This document shows positions 43,465 to 52,507 of a stretch of 64,000 nt of DNA, piece after piece; the stretch's first letter is position 1; each line of letters starts with the position of its first letter. This DNA is from Thermosulfurimonas marina (GTDB lineage Bacteria > Desulfobacterota > Thermodesulfobacteria > Thermodesulfobacteriales > Thermodesulfobacteriaceae), in NCBI RefSeq assembly GCF_012317585.1, contig NZ_CP042909.1, positions 186,001-250,000 on the forward strand, given 5' to 3'. Made by a program: the position numbers and the translations under genes. The notes under the pieces are model-generated. The model was not told where the DNA came from, searched no databases, and saw nothing but the letters and a program-made list of their open reading frames with translations.

Positions 43465-43480
43465 TGCAAAGTCTATGCCA
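43465..43480 (-). promoter_or_regulatory. sigma-54 (RpoN) promoter of the oxidoreductase operon
   Basis: Minus-strand TGGCATAGACTTTGCA has TGGCA at -24 and TTGCA at -12 with the exact GG-to-GC spacing of the sigma-54 consensus (TGGCACGNNNNTTGCA). Predicted start near 43454 leaves a ~40-base leader to the ATG at 43415, with GGGAGGAGGG before it. A sigma-54 activator gene lies immediately upstream. Confidence 0.85.
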
Positions 43481-43563
43481 AAATCCTCTCTTCGAAAACA
43501 AGAAAAAAAGAGGGGTCTGCCATAGATTTTTCTCCGAAGTTACTCGGGAAAAAATTATTCCCC

Positions 43564-43589
43564 GCAACCTAAAGGTTGCAGGGTGCAAC
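43564..43589. promoter_or_regulatory. overlapping inverted repeats, candidate activator-binding site (UAS)
   Basis: GCAACCT-AA-AGGTTGC (43564-43579) overlaps GTTGCA-GGG-TGCAAC (43575-43589), giving three GTTGC half-sites. The centre is ~120 bases upstream of the predicted sigma-54 start, the usual place for an enhancer-binding-protein site. It begins 2 bases after the regulator stop, so it could also act as that gene's terminator hairpin, though a U-tract does not follow directly. Confidence 0.6.
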
Positions 43590-43590
43590 T

Positions 43591-44991
43591 TTAGGATACG
43601 GTGGGGTCTTCTTCAGAAAACTCTTGGAGCCCGTAGCGGCGGAGCATCCGCTGCAGGCTCTGCCTCTTGAGGCCCGCCAAACGGGCAGCCTGAGAAATGT
43701 TTCCCTGGGTGGAACGAAGAAGCCTTTCCAGATACTCCCGGGCAAATCTATCCAGGGCCTCTCTTTTGGCCTGATGATAGGTTTTGAAACCCAAAGAAGA
43801 GGCGTTTGTTTCCTCTCGATAGGAGGAAAAAGGGGCACCCTTCAGGTCCTCAGGGGTAATCTGCGACCCAGAGGTTAAAAGGACCGCCCTTTTGATGGTA
43901 TTTTTGAGTTCTCTCACATTTCCTTTCCAGGGCTGCTCTAAAAGAAATTCCAGGGCCGAAGGAGAAAAATTAAGGCCCTCTTTTCCGTACTGATGGGCGT
44001 ATTCCCGCAAAAAATGTTGAGCTAGAAGAAGGATGTCCTCTCCTCTTTCTCGAAGAGGAGGCACCCGCAAGATCACCTCGTTCAAACGATAATAGAGATC
44101 CTCACGGAATTCCCCGGCGGCTATTTTGGCCTCCAGATCCTGATTCGTAGAAGCTATCACTCTCACATCTACCTTAAGGACCTGGGTGCTACCCAGGGGG
44201 CGAATTTCTTTTTCTTGAAGAACCCTTAGGAGTTTTACTTGGAGGGAAGAAGGCATATCTCCAATCTCGTCAAGAAAAATGGTAGATCCATGGGCCTGGG
44301 AAAAGAGCCCCTCTTTATTTCTTTCCGCCCCGGTAAAAGCCCCCTTTACATAACCAAAAAGTTCCGCTTCGAGAATGGACTCCGGAAGAGCGGCACAGTT
44401 CACCGTGACCATCTTCCGAGAAGAGCGTTCACTTAAATGGTGAATGGCCCGAGCAATCAATTCTTTTCCGGTTCCCGACTCCCCTAGAATAAGGACCGTA
44501 GCATCCGTGCGGGCCACTCGCTCCACCAGTCTCATAAGTTCTCGAAAGACAGGAGATTCTCCCACTATTCCCAGGGGCTCCCACCACTTCTCCTGCGCCT
44601 TAAGAAAGAGGTTTTCCCGTAAAAGAAGACTTCTTTCCAGGGCCCGTTTGACCAAATGTCGTAAGTGGTCCTTTTCGAAAGGCTTGGGGAGAAAATCGTA
44701 AGCCCCCTCTTTGATGGCCTGCACGGCCATCTCAATGGTGCCGTAACCTGTAATAAGAATTACCGAAATAGTATTGTCCCTTTCGCGAATCCGCCGAAGG
44801 AGTTCTAAGCCGTCCATGCCCGGCATCTTTATGTCCGCCACCACCACCTCAGGAAGAAAACGATAGACCTTCTCCAGAGCCTCTTCTCCGCTATAGGCTC
44901 TTTCAAAACTTACCTCTAGAGGAGAAAGGAGCCTTTCTAAGAGGCGTACCATCTGGGGTTCATCATCTACCAGAAGGACCTTCGGCTGCAT
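43591..44991 (-). CDS. sigma-54-dependent response regulator (NtrC family)
   Basis: 466-residue activator: receiver domain (residues 1-118, phospho-acceptor Asp53 in VVADIKMPGMDG, Lys near 103), AAA+ domain with Walker A GESGTGKE near 168, the sigma-54-contact loop GAFTGA near 215 and IFLDEIGD Walker B, then a Fis-type helix-turn-helix at the end (NISQAARLAGLKRQSLQRMLRRYGL). All parts needed to activate an RpoN promoter are intact. It overlaps the histidine kinase gene and directly precedes the sigma-54 promoter at 43465-43480, its probable target. Confidence 0.95.
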   Translation of the reverse strand: MQPKVLLVDDEPQMVRLLERLLSPLEVSFERAYSGEEALEKVYRFLPEVVVADIKMPGMDGLELLRRIRERDNTISVILITGYGTIEMAVQAIKEGAYDFLPKPFEKDHLRHLVKRALERSLLLRENLFLKAQEKWWEPLGIVGESPVFRELMRLVERVARTDATVLILGESGTGKELIARAIHHLSERSSRKMVTVNCAALPESILEAELFGYVKGAFTGAERNKEGLFSQAHGSTIFLDEIGDMPSSLQVKLLRVLQEKEIRPLGSTQVLKVDVRVIASTNQDLEAKIAAGEFREDLYYRLNEVILRVPPLRERGEDILLLAQHFLREYAHQYGKEGLNFSPSALEFLLEQPWKGNVRELKNTIKRAVLLTSGSQITPEDLKGAPFSSYREETNASSLGFKTYHQAKREALDRFAREYLERLLRSTQGNISQAARLAGLKRQSLQRMLRRYGLQEFSEEDPTVS

Positions 44992-46522
44992 TTTGGGCCT
45001 CCTTGGGAAGAATGACCCGAAAAAGCGTCCTTATACCTAATTCTTGGTAAAGCGTTTCTCTAGGAGGAGAAAAAACGATTATCTCTCCTCCGTGTTCTTT
45101 AACCAGGCCGTAGGTTACAAAGAGCCCTAAACCCGTTCCTTGAGGCTTGGTGGTAAAAAAGGGCTCAAAAATGTGGGAAAGAATTTCCCGGGGAATTCCC
45201 TCTCCGGTATCGCCCACTTCTAGAATAACGGTTCCGTTGTCCCCCGGCCGGAGCCAAAGATGGATACTCCCTTTATGCTGAAGAAGGGCGTCTCGGGCAT
45301 TATTTAAAAGATTGAGAATGATCTGCCGCAAGCGGTCAGGATCCCCTTGAATAGAAGGCACCGGAAAAAGGTGGAGATGAATCTGCAGTCCATCTTTTTG
45401 GTAAGTAGGGCGCACCATCTCCACCACTTGTTCTACAATTTCGTGGAGCTTCACTTCCTGTTCTAAGGATAGCGAAGAACGGGAAAAAATAAGAAGGTCC
45501 GAGATTAAGCGTTGGCAAGCTCGCACCTGCTCTTCCACTATTTTTAGTTCCTCCGGAGGATCCTCCAGGGTCTCTCGGAGAAGCTGGGTATAGCCTAGAA
45601 TGATGCCCAGAGGGGTATTGATTTCATGGGCCACCCCTGCGGCCAACTGACCCAAGGCGGCCATCTTCTCTGAATAAATAAAGTGCTCGGTCATTTCCTT
45701 AAGGCGGGTTAAGTCCTTCATAATTCCCTGACAGCCCAGACGACAGCCTTCGGCGTTTTCGATAGCGTTGGCGGTGATCACCACATACCGCTCCTCTCCC
45801 CGGGCGGTAAAAAGCCAGGTTTCGAAATTTTTAATGCCTCCCTCGGTGCAGAGGATTTCTTTGTATTTTTGCCATTCCTTAGTGCATACAAAAAATTCTC
45901 CTAAAGATCGTCCCAAGACCTCCTCCTTGCGCGCAAAACCCAGAAGTTGGACCCCAGCGGGATTGAGATCTACCAGATGTCCTTCCTGGTCGCAGAAAAA
46001 GATGGCGTCTCCCGAACACTCAAATAGCTGGCGAAATTTCTGCTCAGAAAGGGCCAGCTCTTGGGTGCGCTCCTCCACCCTTTGTTCTAAGGTACGGGTC
46101 AAATCTAATAATCGCCACTGGGCCTTTTCCAGATCCGACTTGGTCCGCCGAAGCTCTTGGGTTTCCTCTTCCAATAAGCGAAAGGTCCGGTGCACCCGGA
46201 GAAAGATCAGGGTAAAAAAGGCCGCCAGGAGGATAAAAAGGGTGTTGAAGGCCCCAGAGACGGGGGCTAGGAAAAGCCAGAGCTGTGGACGGTGAATCCC
46301 GGCCAAGAAAAAGCGCACTATATGACCCATACTACGGGAAAGAGAGAAAGCTGCAAAAGAAAAAGAAAGACCAAAAAGATAAACAAAAAGAAGATTCCCC
46401 GGAGCCCTGCGAAGAAGGGAAAAGGCTCGGTAAAGGGCCGCAAAAGAAAAAAGGATCATTAAAAAAGCTCCTAAGAAATCCGCGGCATAGAGAGGAAAGA
46501 GGGGAAGACTAAAATTCAGCAT
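44963..46522 (-). CDS. membrane PAS-domain sensor histidine kinase
   Basis: 519 residues from ATG 46522. About four membrane helices occupy residues 1-125, then a coiled coil (130-175), a PAS domain (about 180-300: FRQLFECSGDAIFFCDQEGHLVDLN), the HisKA site VAHEINTPLG and a HATPase domain (NLLNNARDALLQ, GDTGEGIP, FEPFFTTKPQGTGLGL). Two cysteines in the PAS-proximal segment (EGCRLGCQG) are notable. Longer frames to 46594 overlap more of the upstream gene. It overlaps the downstream regulator gene by 29 bases, so kinase and regulator are a cognate pair. Confidence 0.9.
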   Translation of the reverse strand: MLNFSLPLFPLYAADFLGAFLMILFSFAALYRAFSLLRRAPGNLLFVYLFGLSFSFAAFSLSRSMGHIVRFFLAGIHRPQLWLFLAPVSGAFNTLFILLAAFFTLIFLRVHRTFRLLEEETQELRRTKSDLEKAQWRLLDLTRTLEQRVEERTQELALSEQKFRQLFECSGDAIFFCDQEGHLVDLNPAGVQLLGFARKEEVLGRSLGEFFVCTKEWQKYKEILCTEGGIKNFETWLFTARGEERYVVITANAIENAEGCRLGCQGIMKDLTRLKEMTEHFIYSEKMAALGQLAAGVAHEINTPLGIILGYTQLLRETLEDPPEELKIVEEQVRACQRLISDLLIFSRSSLSLEQEVKLHEIVEQVVEMVRPTYQKDGLQIHLHLFPVPSIQGDPDRLRQIILNLLNNARDALLQHKGSIHLWLRPGDNGTVILEVGDTGEGIPREILSHIFEPFFTTKPQGTGLGLFVTYGLVKEHGGEIIVFSPPRETLYQELGIRTLFRVILPKEAQNAAEGPSGR

Positions 46523-46952
46523 ATTCTTCTTGAACAAAACTCTGCAAAGATTTCCAAAGAAAATACATGGCCGGCACACAAAAGAGATGATCAAATCGTA
46601 GAAAATAATAAAGAAGATACTTCCAGTTTAGCGGTCCGGATATTGTGCTTTGAAAGGATGCCGAATAATAAGTGTTCGTAGAGAGGTAAAGTTCCAAAAG
46701 ATGAACGGCCAAGGCGTCTATATTCCAAAGGAAGAAGAAAAAAAAGGTCAAACGCAGGTAGAACCAAGGGCGAGCCTCTTTTCCGGGCAGACGACGCGAC
46801 CAATAGAACATCAAAAGGAGGGCCCCGCCGAAAATTACGTGGGCCATAAGATGAATATAGAGACCTTCAGGACAAAAATGAGGCTGGGTAGCCCAGGCCG
46901 GGGAAATTAAAAGCCCCAAAAGGCTTACAAGGAAAATTCTTCCGAAAAGCAC
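46509..46952 (-). CDS. unknown membrane protein preceding the histidine kinase
   Basis: 147 residues from GTG 46952 (or 156 from TTG 46979). A signal-peptide-like start (VLFGRIFLVSLLGLLISPAWA) is followed by HFCPEGLYIHLMAHVIF, then about four membrane helices with several histidines and aromatic residues that could hold heme or a quinone. I do not recognise the family. It overlaps the kinase gene by 14 bases, which suggests it senses or relays the signal to the kinase. TATAAT at 46964-46959 lies 6 bases before GTG 46952. The gene is distinctly AT-rich compared with its neighbours. Confidence 0.65.
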   Translation of the reverse strand: MLFGRIFLVSLLGLLISPAWATQPHFCPEGLYIHLMAHVIFGGALLLMFYWSRRLPGKEARPWFYLRLTFFFFFLWNIDALAVHLLELYLSTNTYYSASFQSTISGPLNWKYLLYYFLRFDHLFCVPAMYFLWKSLQSFVQEEYAEF

Positions 46953-48415
46953 GTATTTATTATAAAATACCCCCGCCAAAGGGAAAGGGTCCTCTTCCGG
47001 CCTCCGGGAAGAGGAAAGCTTCCCCTAAAAAGAGGGATGGCTTCGGGAGAAGGTGGAGGCCCCCCTTCTTTCAAGGCCCAGAGGATCTTCCTCCCGCAGA
47101 GACCCTGGGGGATACCCCAGAGATGATATTGGCTTTTCGGGCGGGGCGCCGGAAGCTGATAGACCTGCGGGTGGTCCGGAAGGTAAAAGGCCAGCTCTGA
47201 GGCCAGATAGCGATGATTGGCCACCAGAGGCTCCCCGGGCCGGCGATACCTCTCTACCGTCCGGGCCATCTTCCGCCAGCCGTAAAAACGAAAAAGGAGC
47301 CCGGCCACCGGGCGAGGGAATTTCTCCGGAAAGCGGGGGAGTTGATAAAGAAGGGCCGTACCCAGCAGGGCCAGGAGCAGCCCCGCAAGATAGATCCCCC
47401 GAAGAAGACGGGCCTTCCTTCCTCCTTTTAAAGAAAAGACTATGCCCGACGCAAGGGCCAGCCCGGCCACAAAGAAGGGCATGGGCCAGTTGGCGTTCAC
47501 CTTGCGTAAAAAGGAAAGAGGAAGCACCGCCAGATAGGGCCAGGCCGAAAGGACCCAAAGATAGGAAAGCTCGGGCCTTTCCCGCCAGTCTCGCCGCCTA
47601 AAAAGCATAAAGGCTCCCCAAGCGAAAAGACCGAAAAGGAGGGGAGAAAATACCCCGGCCTGTTCCGCAAGAAAGCGCCCCGGCCCCAGGAGATAGGTCC
47701 CTTCTTCTTCTTTGAAATGATGCTCGGTATGCCTGAGGGTGATCCAGTTATGGGTGGCCATCCAGTGGAGGTTGGGGGCCCAGAGGAGAAGGGCCACCGC
47801 CAGGGTAATCCAGGGTCCGGGCCGGCGGAGAAGCTCCCGCCGATAAAAGAAAAGCCAAAGGCCGTAGAAGGCCCCAAAGGCCAACATGGTCTGCTTGGTG
47901 AGAAGACCCAGGCCACAAAAAAGGCCAAGAAGAAACCAATACCGCAGGCTATTTTCCTCCGCCGCCTGCCAGCCAAAATAAAGGGCCCCGGCCCAAAAGA
48001 AAAGAAGCGGGGGATCAATGGTCATGAGAAGGCCAAAGACGGTAAAGATGGGCGTGAGCGCCGCAGCAAAGAGGGCCCAGCGGGCGGGAAGACGCCCAAA
48101 AAGGCGATAGACCAGGAGATAGAAAAAGACCAAAAAGCCCATCCCGCAAAGTAAGGCCGGAAGCCGCACCGCATATTCCGAGATTCCCAGAAGATGGGTG
48201 GAGGCGGCAATAAGCCAGGCCACCAGGGGAGGTTTGCTATAGTAGCCGAAGGCCAGATGTCGCGACCAGTCCCAGTAATAGGCCTCATCCGGGGAAAGCT
48301 CCAGATGGACCTCCCGGAGAAACCCCAGACGGAAGGCGAAGATCACCAGGAGGAAAAGTCCTTCGGCCGAAAAAAGAAGGTCTAGGAGGCCCTTTTCGCC
48401 CTTCTCCAAAGCCAT
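46925..48415 (-). CDS. glycosyltransferase family 39 (ArnT/PMT-like) membrane protein
   Basis: 496-residue polytopic transferase that would move a sugar from a polyprenyl-phosphate donor onto a lipid or protein in the periplasm. The first-loop LSPDEAYYWDWSRHLAFGYYSKPPLVAWLIA near residues 38-68 has the GT39/ArnT acidic catalytic pattern (DEAYY), followed by some ten hydrophobic helices and a C-terminal periplasmic part. It overlaps the PAP2 phosphatase gene by 34 bases, the pairing expected for lipid A or polyprenyl phosphate metabolism. The 3' end overlaps the alternative TTG start of the sensor-cassette membrane protein. Confidence 0.86.
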   Translation of the reverse strand: MALEKGEKGLLDLLFSAEGLFLLVIFAFRLGFLREVHLELSPDEAYYWDWSRHLAFGYYSKPPLVAWLIAASTHLLGISEYAVRLPALLCGMGFLVFFYLLVYRLFGRLPARWALFAAALTPIFTVFGLLMTIDPPLLFFWAGALYFGWQAAEENSLRYWFLLGLFCGLGLLTKQTMLAFGAFYGLWLFFYRRELLRRPGPWITLAVALLLWAPNLHWMATHNWITLRHTEHHFKEEEGTYLLGPGRFLAEQAGVFSPLLFGLFAWGAFMLFRRRDWRERPELSYLWVLSAWPYLAVLPLSFLRKVNANWPMPFFVAGLALASGIVFSLKGGRKARLLRGIYLAGLLLALLGTALLYQLPRFPEKFPRPVAGLLFRFYGWRKMARTVERYRRPGEPLVANHRYLASELAFYLPDHPQVYQLPAPRPKSQYHLWGIPQGLCGRKILWALKEGGPPPSPEAIPLFRGSFPLPGGRKRTLSLWRGYFIINTCFSEEFSL

Positions 48416-48927
48416 CCTCCGCTAAGGCCCACAGTCCCTCCCACCAACCACCCGAAAAGCACATCCCGGGGGAAATGATGCCCCAAATAGACCCGGGAGA
48501 TCCCTACCAGAAGGGTGAAGGGAGCCGCAGCCAGAAGGGTCCAGGGCTCCACCATCCCGAAAAAGGCCGTGGCCGCCGCGGTGTTGGTGGCGTGACAGGA
48601 GGGAAATCCGTAGCTTTCGGCCGAAAGGGCCCTTTCAGTTCTCCGAAAATGCCCTCCTTTATAGACCCTTACCCCGGAGAGGGCGGCATAAGGACGAGGG
48701 AAATGAAAGGCCGGCTTGAGCACCCGGGCACAGAAGGCGTCGGCCAAAAGCACCAGTGCCAGGGCCAGAAAGGGCACCGCCAACACCCGGCGGCCCCTGT
48801 GCCAAAGGAGCCCCAGGGAAAGGAGGATGAAAAAGGCATAAATCACCCGGGGCTCGCTCACCCCGATCATGAGCCGATCCACCACCGGTCCCAGATCCTG
48901 ATTGAGGAGAAAAAAGAGGGCTTTCAA
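48382..48927 (-). CDS. PAP2-family membrane phosphatase
   Basis: 181-residue integral phosphatase with the three PAP2 signature segments: KPAFHFPRP (variant KxxxxxxRP), GFPSCHATN with the catalytic pair Ser-x-His, and [13 protein letters not shown]. Likely substrates are undecaprenyl diphosphate or lipid A phosphates. It overlaps the GT39 gene by 34 bases and the transaldolase gene by 4. The first codon is ATG 48927. Confidence 0.87.
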   Translation of the reverse strand: MKALFFLLNQDLGPVVDRLMIGVSEPRVIYAFFILLSLGLLWHRGRRVLAVPFLALALVLLADAFCARVLKPAFHFPRPYAALSGVRVYKGGHFRRTERALSAESYGFPSCHATNTAAATAFFGMVEPWTLLAAAPFTLLVGISRVYLGHHFPRDVLFGWLVGGTVGLSGGWLWRRAKRAS

Positions 48928-49577
48928 ATTTTAATCCCCGCCTCCTCTGCATCCCGGAGAAAGCGCTCCAGGCCCACATCGGTGAGCGGATGGCGGAACA
49001 TCTGTTTGATGACCTTGTAAGGGATGGTGGCGATGTCTACCCCTAACTCCGCACAGCGCCGCACATGGTCCACGTGGCGGATGCTGGCGGCAATAATCTC
49101 GGTCTCCACCCCATAGACCTCATAAAGGTTTACCACTTCTTCGATGACCATCATTCCGTCATAGCCGATATCGTCGATGCGCCCAATAAAGGGGGAGACA
49201 TAGGTGGCCCCCACCTTGGCCGCAAGTAAAGCCTGTAAAGGAGAAAAGACCAGGGTGACGTTGGTCTTGATCCCCTCGGCCGAAAGGGTCCTTACCGCCC
49301 GGATACCGGCCTCGGTACAGGGGATCTTGATTACCGCGTTGTCTCCCAGCTTGGCCAGTTCCCGGGCCTCCCGCACCATGCCCTCGGTATCCGTGGCCAC
49401 CACCTCCACGGAGACCGGAAGCCCGGCACATTCCTTGAGGATTTCGCTTACGGCCTCCTTCCACGGTCGGCCCGTCTTCTTGACCAGGGAGGGATTGGTC
49501 GTCACCCCGTCAAGGATCCCCAGTTCTTTAATCTCACGAATTTCGTTAATGTCTGCCGTGTCGATAAAGATCTTCAT
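48924..49577 (-). CDS. transaldolase-like / fructose-6-phosphate aldolase family protein
   Basis: 217-residue short transaldolase of the FSA/TalC group. The opening [23 protein letters not shown] near 24-31, the Schiff-base Lys84 in [24 protein letters not shown] and [14 protein letters not shown] are all present. In organisms without a full-length transaldolase these proteins serve the pentose-phosphate pathway; true FSA activity is rarer and not separable here. GGAGG precedes ATG 49577. Confidence 0.9.
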   Translation of the reverse strand: MKIFIDTADINEIREIKELGILDGVTTNPSLVKKTGRPWKEAVSEILKECAGLPVSVEVVATDTEGMVREARELAKLGDNAVIKIPCTEAGIRAVRTLSAEGIKTNVTLVFSPLQALLAAKVGATYVSPFIGRIDDIGYDGMMVIEEVVNLYEVYGVETEIIAASIRHVDHVRRCAELGVDIATIPYKVIKQMFRHPLTDVGLERFLRDAEEAGIKI

Positions 49578-49608
49578 CGCCGAACCTCCTTTGAGATCTG
49601 GTCTGGGA

Positions 49609-50808
49609 TCAGGCCCGGCCCTTCCGCGCGGACCAGAGCTTCAGACGCAGGGCCTGGAGACGAATAAAGCCCTCGGCGTCCTTCTGGTCATAGCCTTCGG
49701 CCCGGTCAAAGCTGGCCAGATCCTCCCGATAGAGACTCACCGGGGACTTCCGGCCCACCACCATGGCCTGGCCTTTGTAAAGTTTTAGGCGCACCGTACC
49801 GGTAACATTCTTCTGGGTCTCTTCAATGAAGGCCCTCAGGGCCTCCATCTCCGGAGAGAACCAGAAACCGTAATAGATCAACTCTGAAAATCTGGGAATG
49901 AGGCTATCCCGGAGGTGCATAACTTCCCGATCCAGGGTGAGGTGCTCCAGGGCCCGATGGGCCGTATGGAGGATGGTTCCTCCGGGGGTCTCGTAAATTC
50001 CCCGGCTTTTAAGCCCCACAAAGCGGTTTTCCACCATATCCACCCGCCCTACCCCGTGACGGCCGCCCATCTCGTTGAGAAGGGAAAGGAGTTCCACCGG
50101 AGAAAGCCTCTGGCCATTTACCGCCACCGGAACCCCGCGCTCAAAATCGATCTCCAGGTATTCCGGCTCGTCCGGGGCCGCCTCCGGAGAAACCGTCATC
50201 CGGAACATATCTTCCGGAGGCTCAGCCCAAGGATCTTCAAGAATTCCGCCCTCGTAGCTTATATGAAAGAGATTGGCATCGATACTGTAAGGCTTTTCCC
50301 GGGTAACCGGTACCGGAATACCGTGTTCTTCCGCAAAACGGATAAGGTCCTCCCGGCCCTCGAACTCCCACTGCCTCCAGGGAGCGATGACCTCTAGCTC
50401 CGGGGCCAGGGCCGCGTAGGTAAGCTCAAAACGCACCTGGTCGTTTCCCTTGCCCGTGGCCCCGTGGGCTACGGCGTCGGCCCCCACCTCCCGGGCCACG
50501 CGCACCTGCTCTCGAGCGATAAGCGGACGGGCCAGGGAGGTACCCATGAGATACCAGCCTTCATAGGCGGCGTTGGCCTTTAAGGCCGTGAAGACAAATT
50601 CGGAGACGAATTCCTCCCGCAGGTCCCGAATGATCACCTCTTCGGCCCCCACGGCCAGGGCCCGCCGACGCACCTCCTCCCAATCTTCCTCCTGCCCCAC
50701 ATCCGCACAAAAGGCCACCACCGGACAGCCATATTTTTCAAGGAGCCATTTTAAGATAACCGAGGTGTCCAGTCCTCCGGAGTAGGCCAGAACGATCTTC
50801 TTAGGCAT
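49609..50808 (-). CDS. argG: argininosuccinate synthase
   Basis: ATP-dependent joining of citrulline and aspartate in arginine synthesis. The N-type ATP pyrophosphatase P-loop [17 protein letters not shown] is at residues 6-22, [10 protein letters not shown] near 119 and the citrulline-binding [23 protein letters not shown] near 255-277. Length 399. ATG 50808 has GGAGG seven bases upstream; the TTG one codon earlier is less likely. Divergent from the prenyl synthase gene across a 58-base gap with an AT-rich TATAA core. Confidence 0.95.
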   Translation of the reverse strand: MPKKIVLAYSGGLDTSVILKWLLEKYGCPVVAFCADVGQEEDWEEVRRRALAVGAEEVIIRDLREEFVSEFVFTALKANAAYEGWYLMGTSLARPLIAREQVRVAREVGADAVAHGATGKGNDQVRFELTYAALAPELEVIAPWRQWEFEGREDLIRFAEEHGIPVPVTREKPYSIDANLFHISYEGGILEDPWAEPPEDMFRMTVSPEAAPDEPEYLEIDFERGVPVAVNGQRLSPVELLSLLNEMGGRHGVGRVDMVENRFVGLKSRGIYETPGGTILHTAHRALEHLTLDREVMHLRDSLIPRFSELIYYGFWFSPEMEALRAFIEETQKNVTGTVRLKLYKGQAMVVGRKSPVSLYREDLASFDRAEGYDQKDAEGFIRLQALRLKLWSARKGRA

Positions 50809-50866
50809 CAAGCACCCTCCGCACTCTTTCCTTTTCCCTTATCTTGGGGCATTATAAAGCTCGAAC

Positions 50867-51841
50867 ATGGAGAAAGAAAGACTCCTTGCCGCGCTGGCCG
50901 AAGACCTGGAACGGATTGAGTCTGCCCTTTCGGCGGTCCAGGCCTCCCAGGTGCCCTTTATCAATGAAGTGAGCCACTACATCCTCTTTGCCGGGGGAAA
51001 GCGCCTCCGGCCCCTCCTTACCGTGCTCTGCGCGCGCCTTCTGGGCTATGAGGATCCCGATATTTACCACCTTTCCGTCCTTTTCGAATATCTGCATGCG
51101 GCCACTCTCCTTCACGACGATGTGGTGGACGGAGCAGAATTTCGGCGGGGACGCAAAGCGGCCCACAACCTCTGGGGCAACCAGGCCACCATCCTGGTGG
51201 GAGACTACCTTTATGCCCGGGCCCTGAGGATTGCCGTAGAGAAGGGAAACTTCGAGGTCCTCAAGGTAGTCACCCAGACCACCCTTCTTATGAGTGAAGG
51301 GGAGGTGCTCCAGCTCTTAAATGTGGACAATACCGGGCTTACCGAAGCCGAATACGAGGAGGTCATCTTCCGGAAGACCGCGGCCCTTATGGCTGCGGCC
51401 TGTGAATGCGGAGGGATCATGGCCGGGGCCGGCCCTGAGGAACGGCGAGAACTTTATCGCTTTGGGCGTCACCTGGGGCTGGCCTTTCAGATCACCGACG
51501 ATCTTCTGGACTACCTGGGAGTCTCCGCGGAGACCGGAAAGGACCTGGGTACGGACTTCAAGGAGGGCAAGGTCACTCTCCCCCTGATCTACGCCTTGGA
51601 GGTGGCCGGGGACGGAGACCGCTCCCGGCTTCTGGCCCTCCTGCGCGACCCCGAGTCCACCCCGGAAAGCTTCCACGAGGCCCGGGAGATCATCGCGCGT
51701 CTGGGAGGCTTCGAGAAGACCCGCCGGCGGGCGGAAAGAGAGGTGGAGGCCGCCCTTTCGGCCCTTTCCCGGTTTCCCGAAAATCCCACCCGCAGGCTCC
51801 TCGAAGACCTCACCCGTTATATCCTGGTGCGCCGCCGATGA
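50867..51841 (+). CDS. long-chain polyprenyl diphosphate synthase
   Basis: 324-residue trans-prenyltransferase that makes the side chain of menaquinone or a similar quinone. First Asp-rich motif LLHDDVVD (Asp84, Asp85, Asp88), GDYLYARAL near 109, and second Asp-rich motif TDDLLDY near 211-217 with the family KGDLGTDFKEGKVTLPLI. Octaprenyl/heptaprenyl synthases look alike, so chain length is not assigned. The end overlaps the HAD phosphatase gene by 4 bases. Confidence 0.9.
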   Translation: MEKERLLAALAEDLERIESALSAVQASQVPFINEVSHYILFAGGKRLRPLLTVLCARLLGYEDPDIYHLSVLFEYLHAATLLHDDVVDGAEFRRGRKAAHNLWGNQATILVGDYLYARALRIAVEKGNFEVLKVVTQTTLLMSEGEVLQLLNVDNTGLTEAEYEEVIFRKTAALMAAACECGGIMAGAGPEERRELYRFGRHLGLAFQITDDLLDYLGVSAETGKDLGTDFKEGKVTLPLIYALEVAGDGDRSRLLALLRDPESTPESFHEAREIIARLGGFEKTRRRAEREVEAALSALSRFPENPTRRLLEDLTRYILVRRR

Positions 51842-52476
51842 AAAATTGTCCCCAACTCCTGGTCTTCGACTGTGACGGGGTCCTTTTTGACTCTCGGGAG
51901 GCCAACCGGGCCTATTACGAGGACATCTGTCGGGCCCTGGGGCGCCCTCCCCTCACCGAGGAAGAGCTCCGTTACGTCCATATGCACACCGCCGAAGAGT
52001 CCGTGCGCTATCTTTTCCGGGACCTTCCGGAAAAACTGGAAGAGGCCCTGGCCTATCAACGAACCCTCCCCTACGAAAAATTCCTGTGCTACATGAAACT
52101 AGAACCCGGCCTCAAAGAGTTCCTGGAATGGGCCCGAGGCCGATTTCATCTGGCCATCTCTACCAACCGCACCACCACCATGGGACGCCTGCTGGAAATC
52201 TATGGCCTGGAGCCCTTTTTCGATCTGGTGATGACCGCCTTAAAGAGCCCTAAACCCAAGCCCCACCCGGAGGCCCTCACCGTTATTCTGGAGCACTTCG
52301 GTGTGGCCCCGGAGGAGACCCTCTACATTGGAGACTCGGAGGTAGATCTCCAGCTCTGCCGGAGTGTAGGGGTCCCCCTTGCGGCCTACAAGAATCCCTC
52401 CCTCCCTGCGGATCTCCATCTCCAAAGCTACGAAGATCTGCGCCGTTTCCTTTCTGCCCTCCCGAAAAAGGGGTAA
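51838..52476 (+). CDS. HAD-family phosphatase (phosphoglycolate phosphatase-like)
   Basis: 212-residue haloacid-dehalogenase-type hydrolase. Motif I VFDCDGVLFDS (nucleophile Asp11, Asp13), motif II AISTNR near residue 101, motif III Lys in SPKPKPHPEA and motif IV YIGDSEVDLQLC, with a helical cap between I and II. This is the Gph/PGP-like group; the real substrate is unknown. It is coupled to the prenyl synthase by a 4-base overlap, so removal of a prenyl- or sugar-phosphate by-product is possible but unproven. Confidence 0.85.
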   Translation: MKNCPQLLVFDCDGVLFDSREANRAYYEDICRALGRPPLTEEELRYVHMHTAEESVRYLFRDLPEKLEEALAYQRTLPYEKFLCYMKLEPGLKEFLEWARGRFHLAISTNRTTTMGRLLEIYGLEPFFDLVMTALKSPKPKPHPEALTVILEHFGVAPEETLYIGDSEVDLQLCRSVGVPLAAYKNPSLPADLHLQSYEDLRRFLSALPKKG

Positions 52477-52507
52477 AGTAAGGTGAGGGCCGAAGGAGGT
52501 CTTTGAC

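Noticed and set aside
43500-43512. A-rich/T-rich stretch near the sigma-54 promoter as a terminator for the regulator gene
   Set aside because: The T-run on the minus strand (43510-43503) is not directly preceded by a GC-rich stem; the strong dyad is 50 bases earlier and fits an activator site better.
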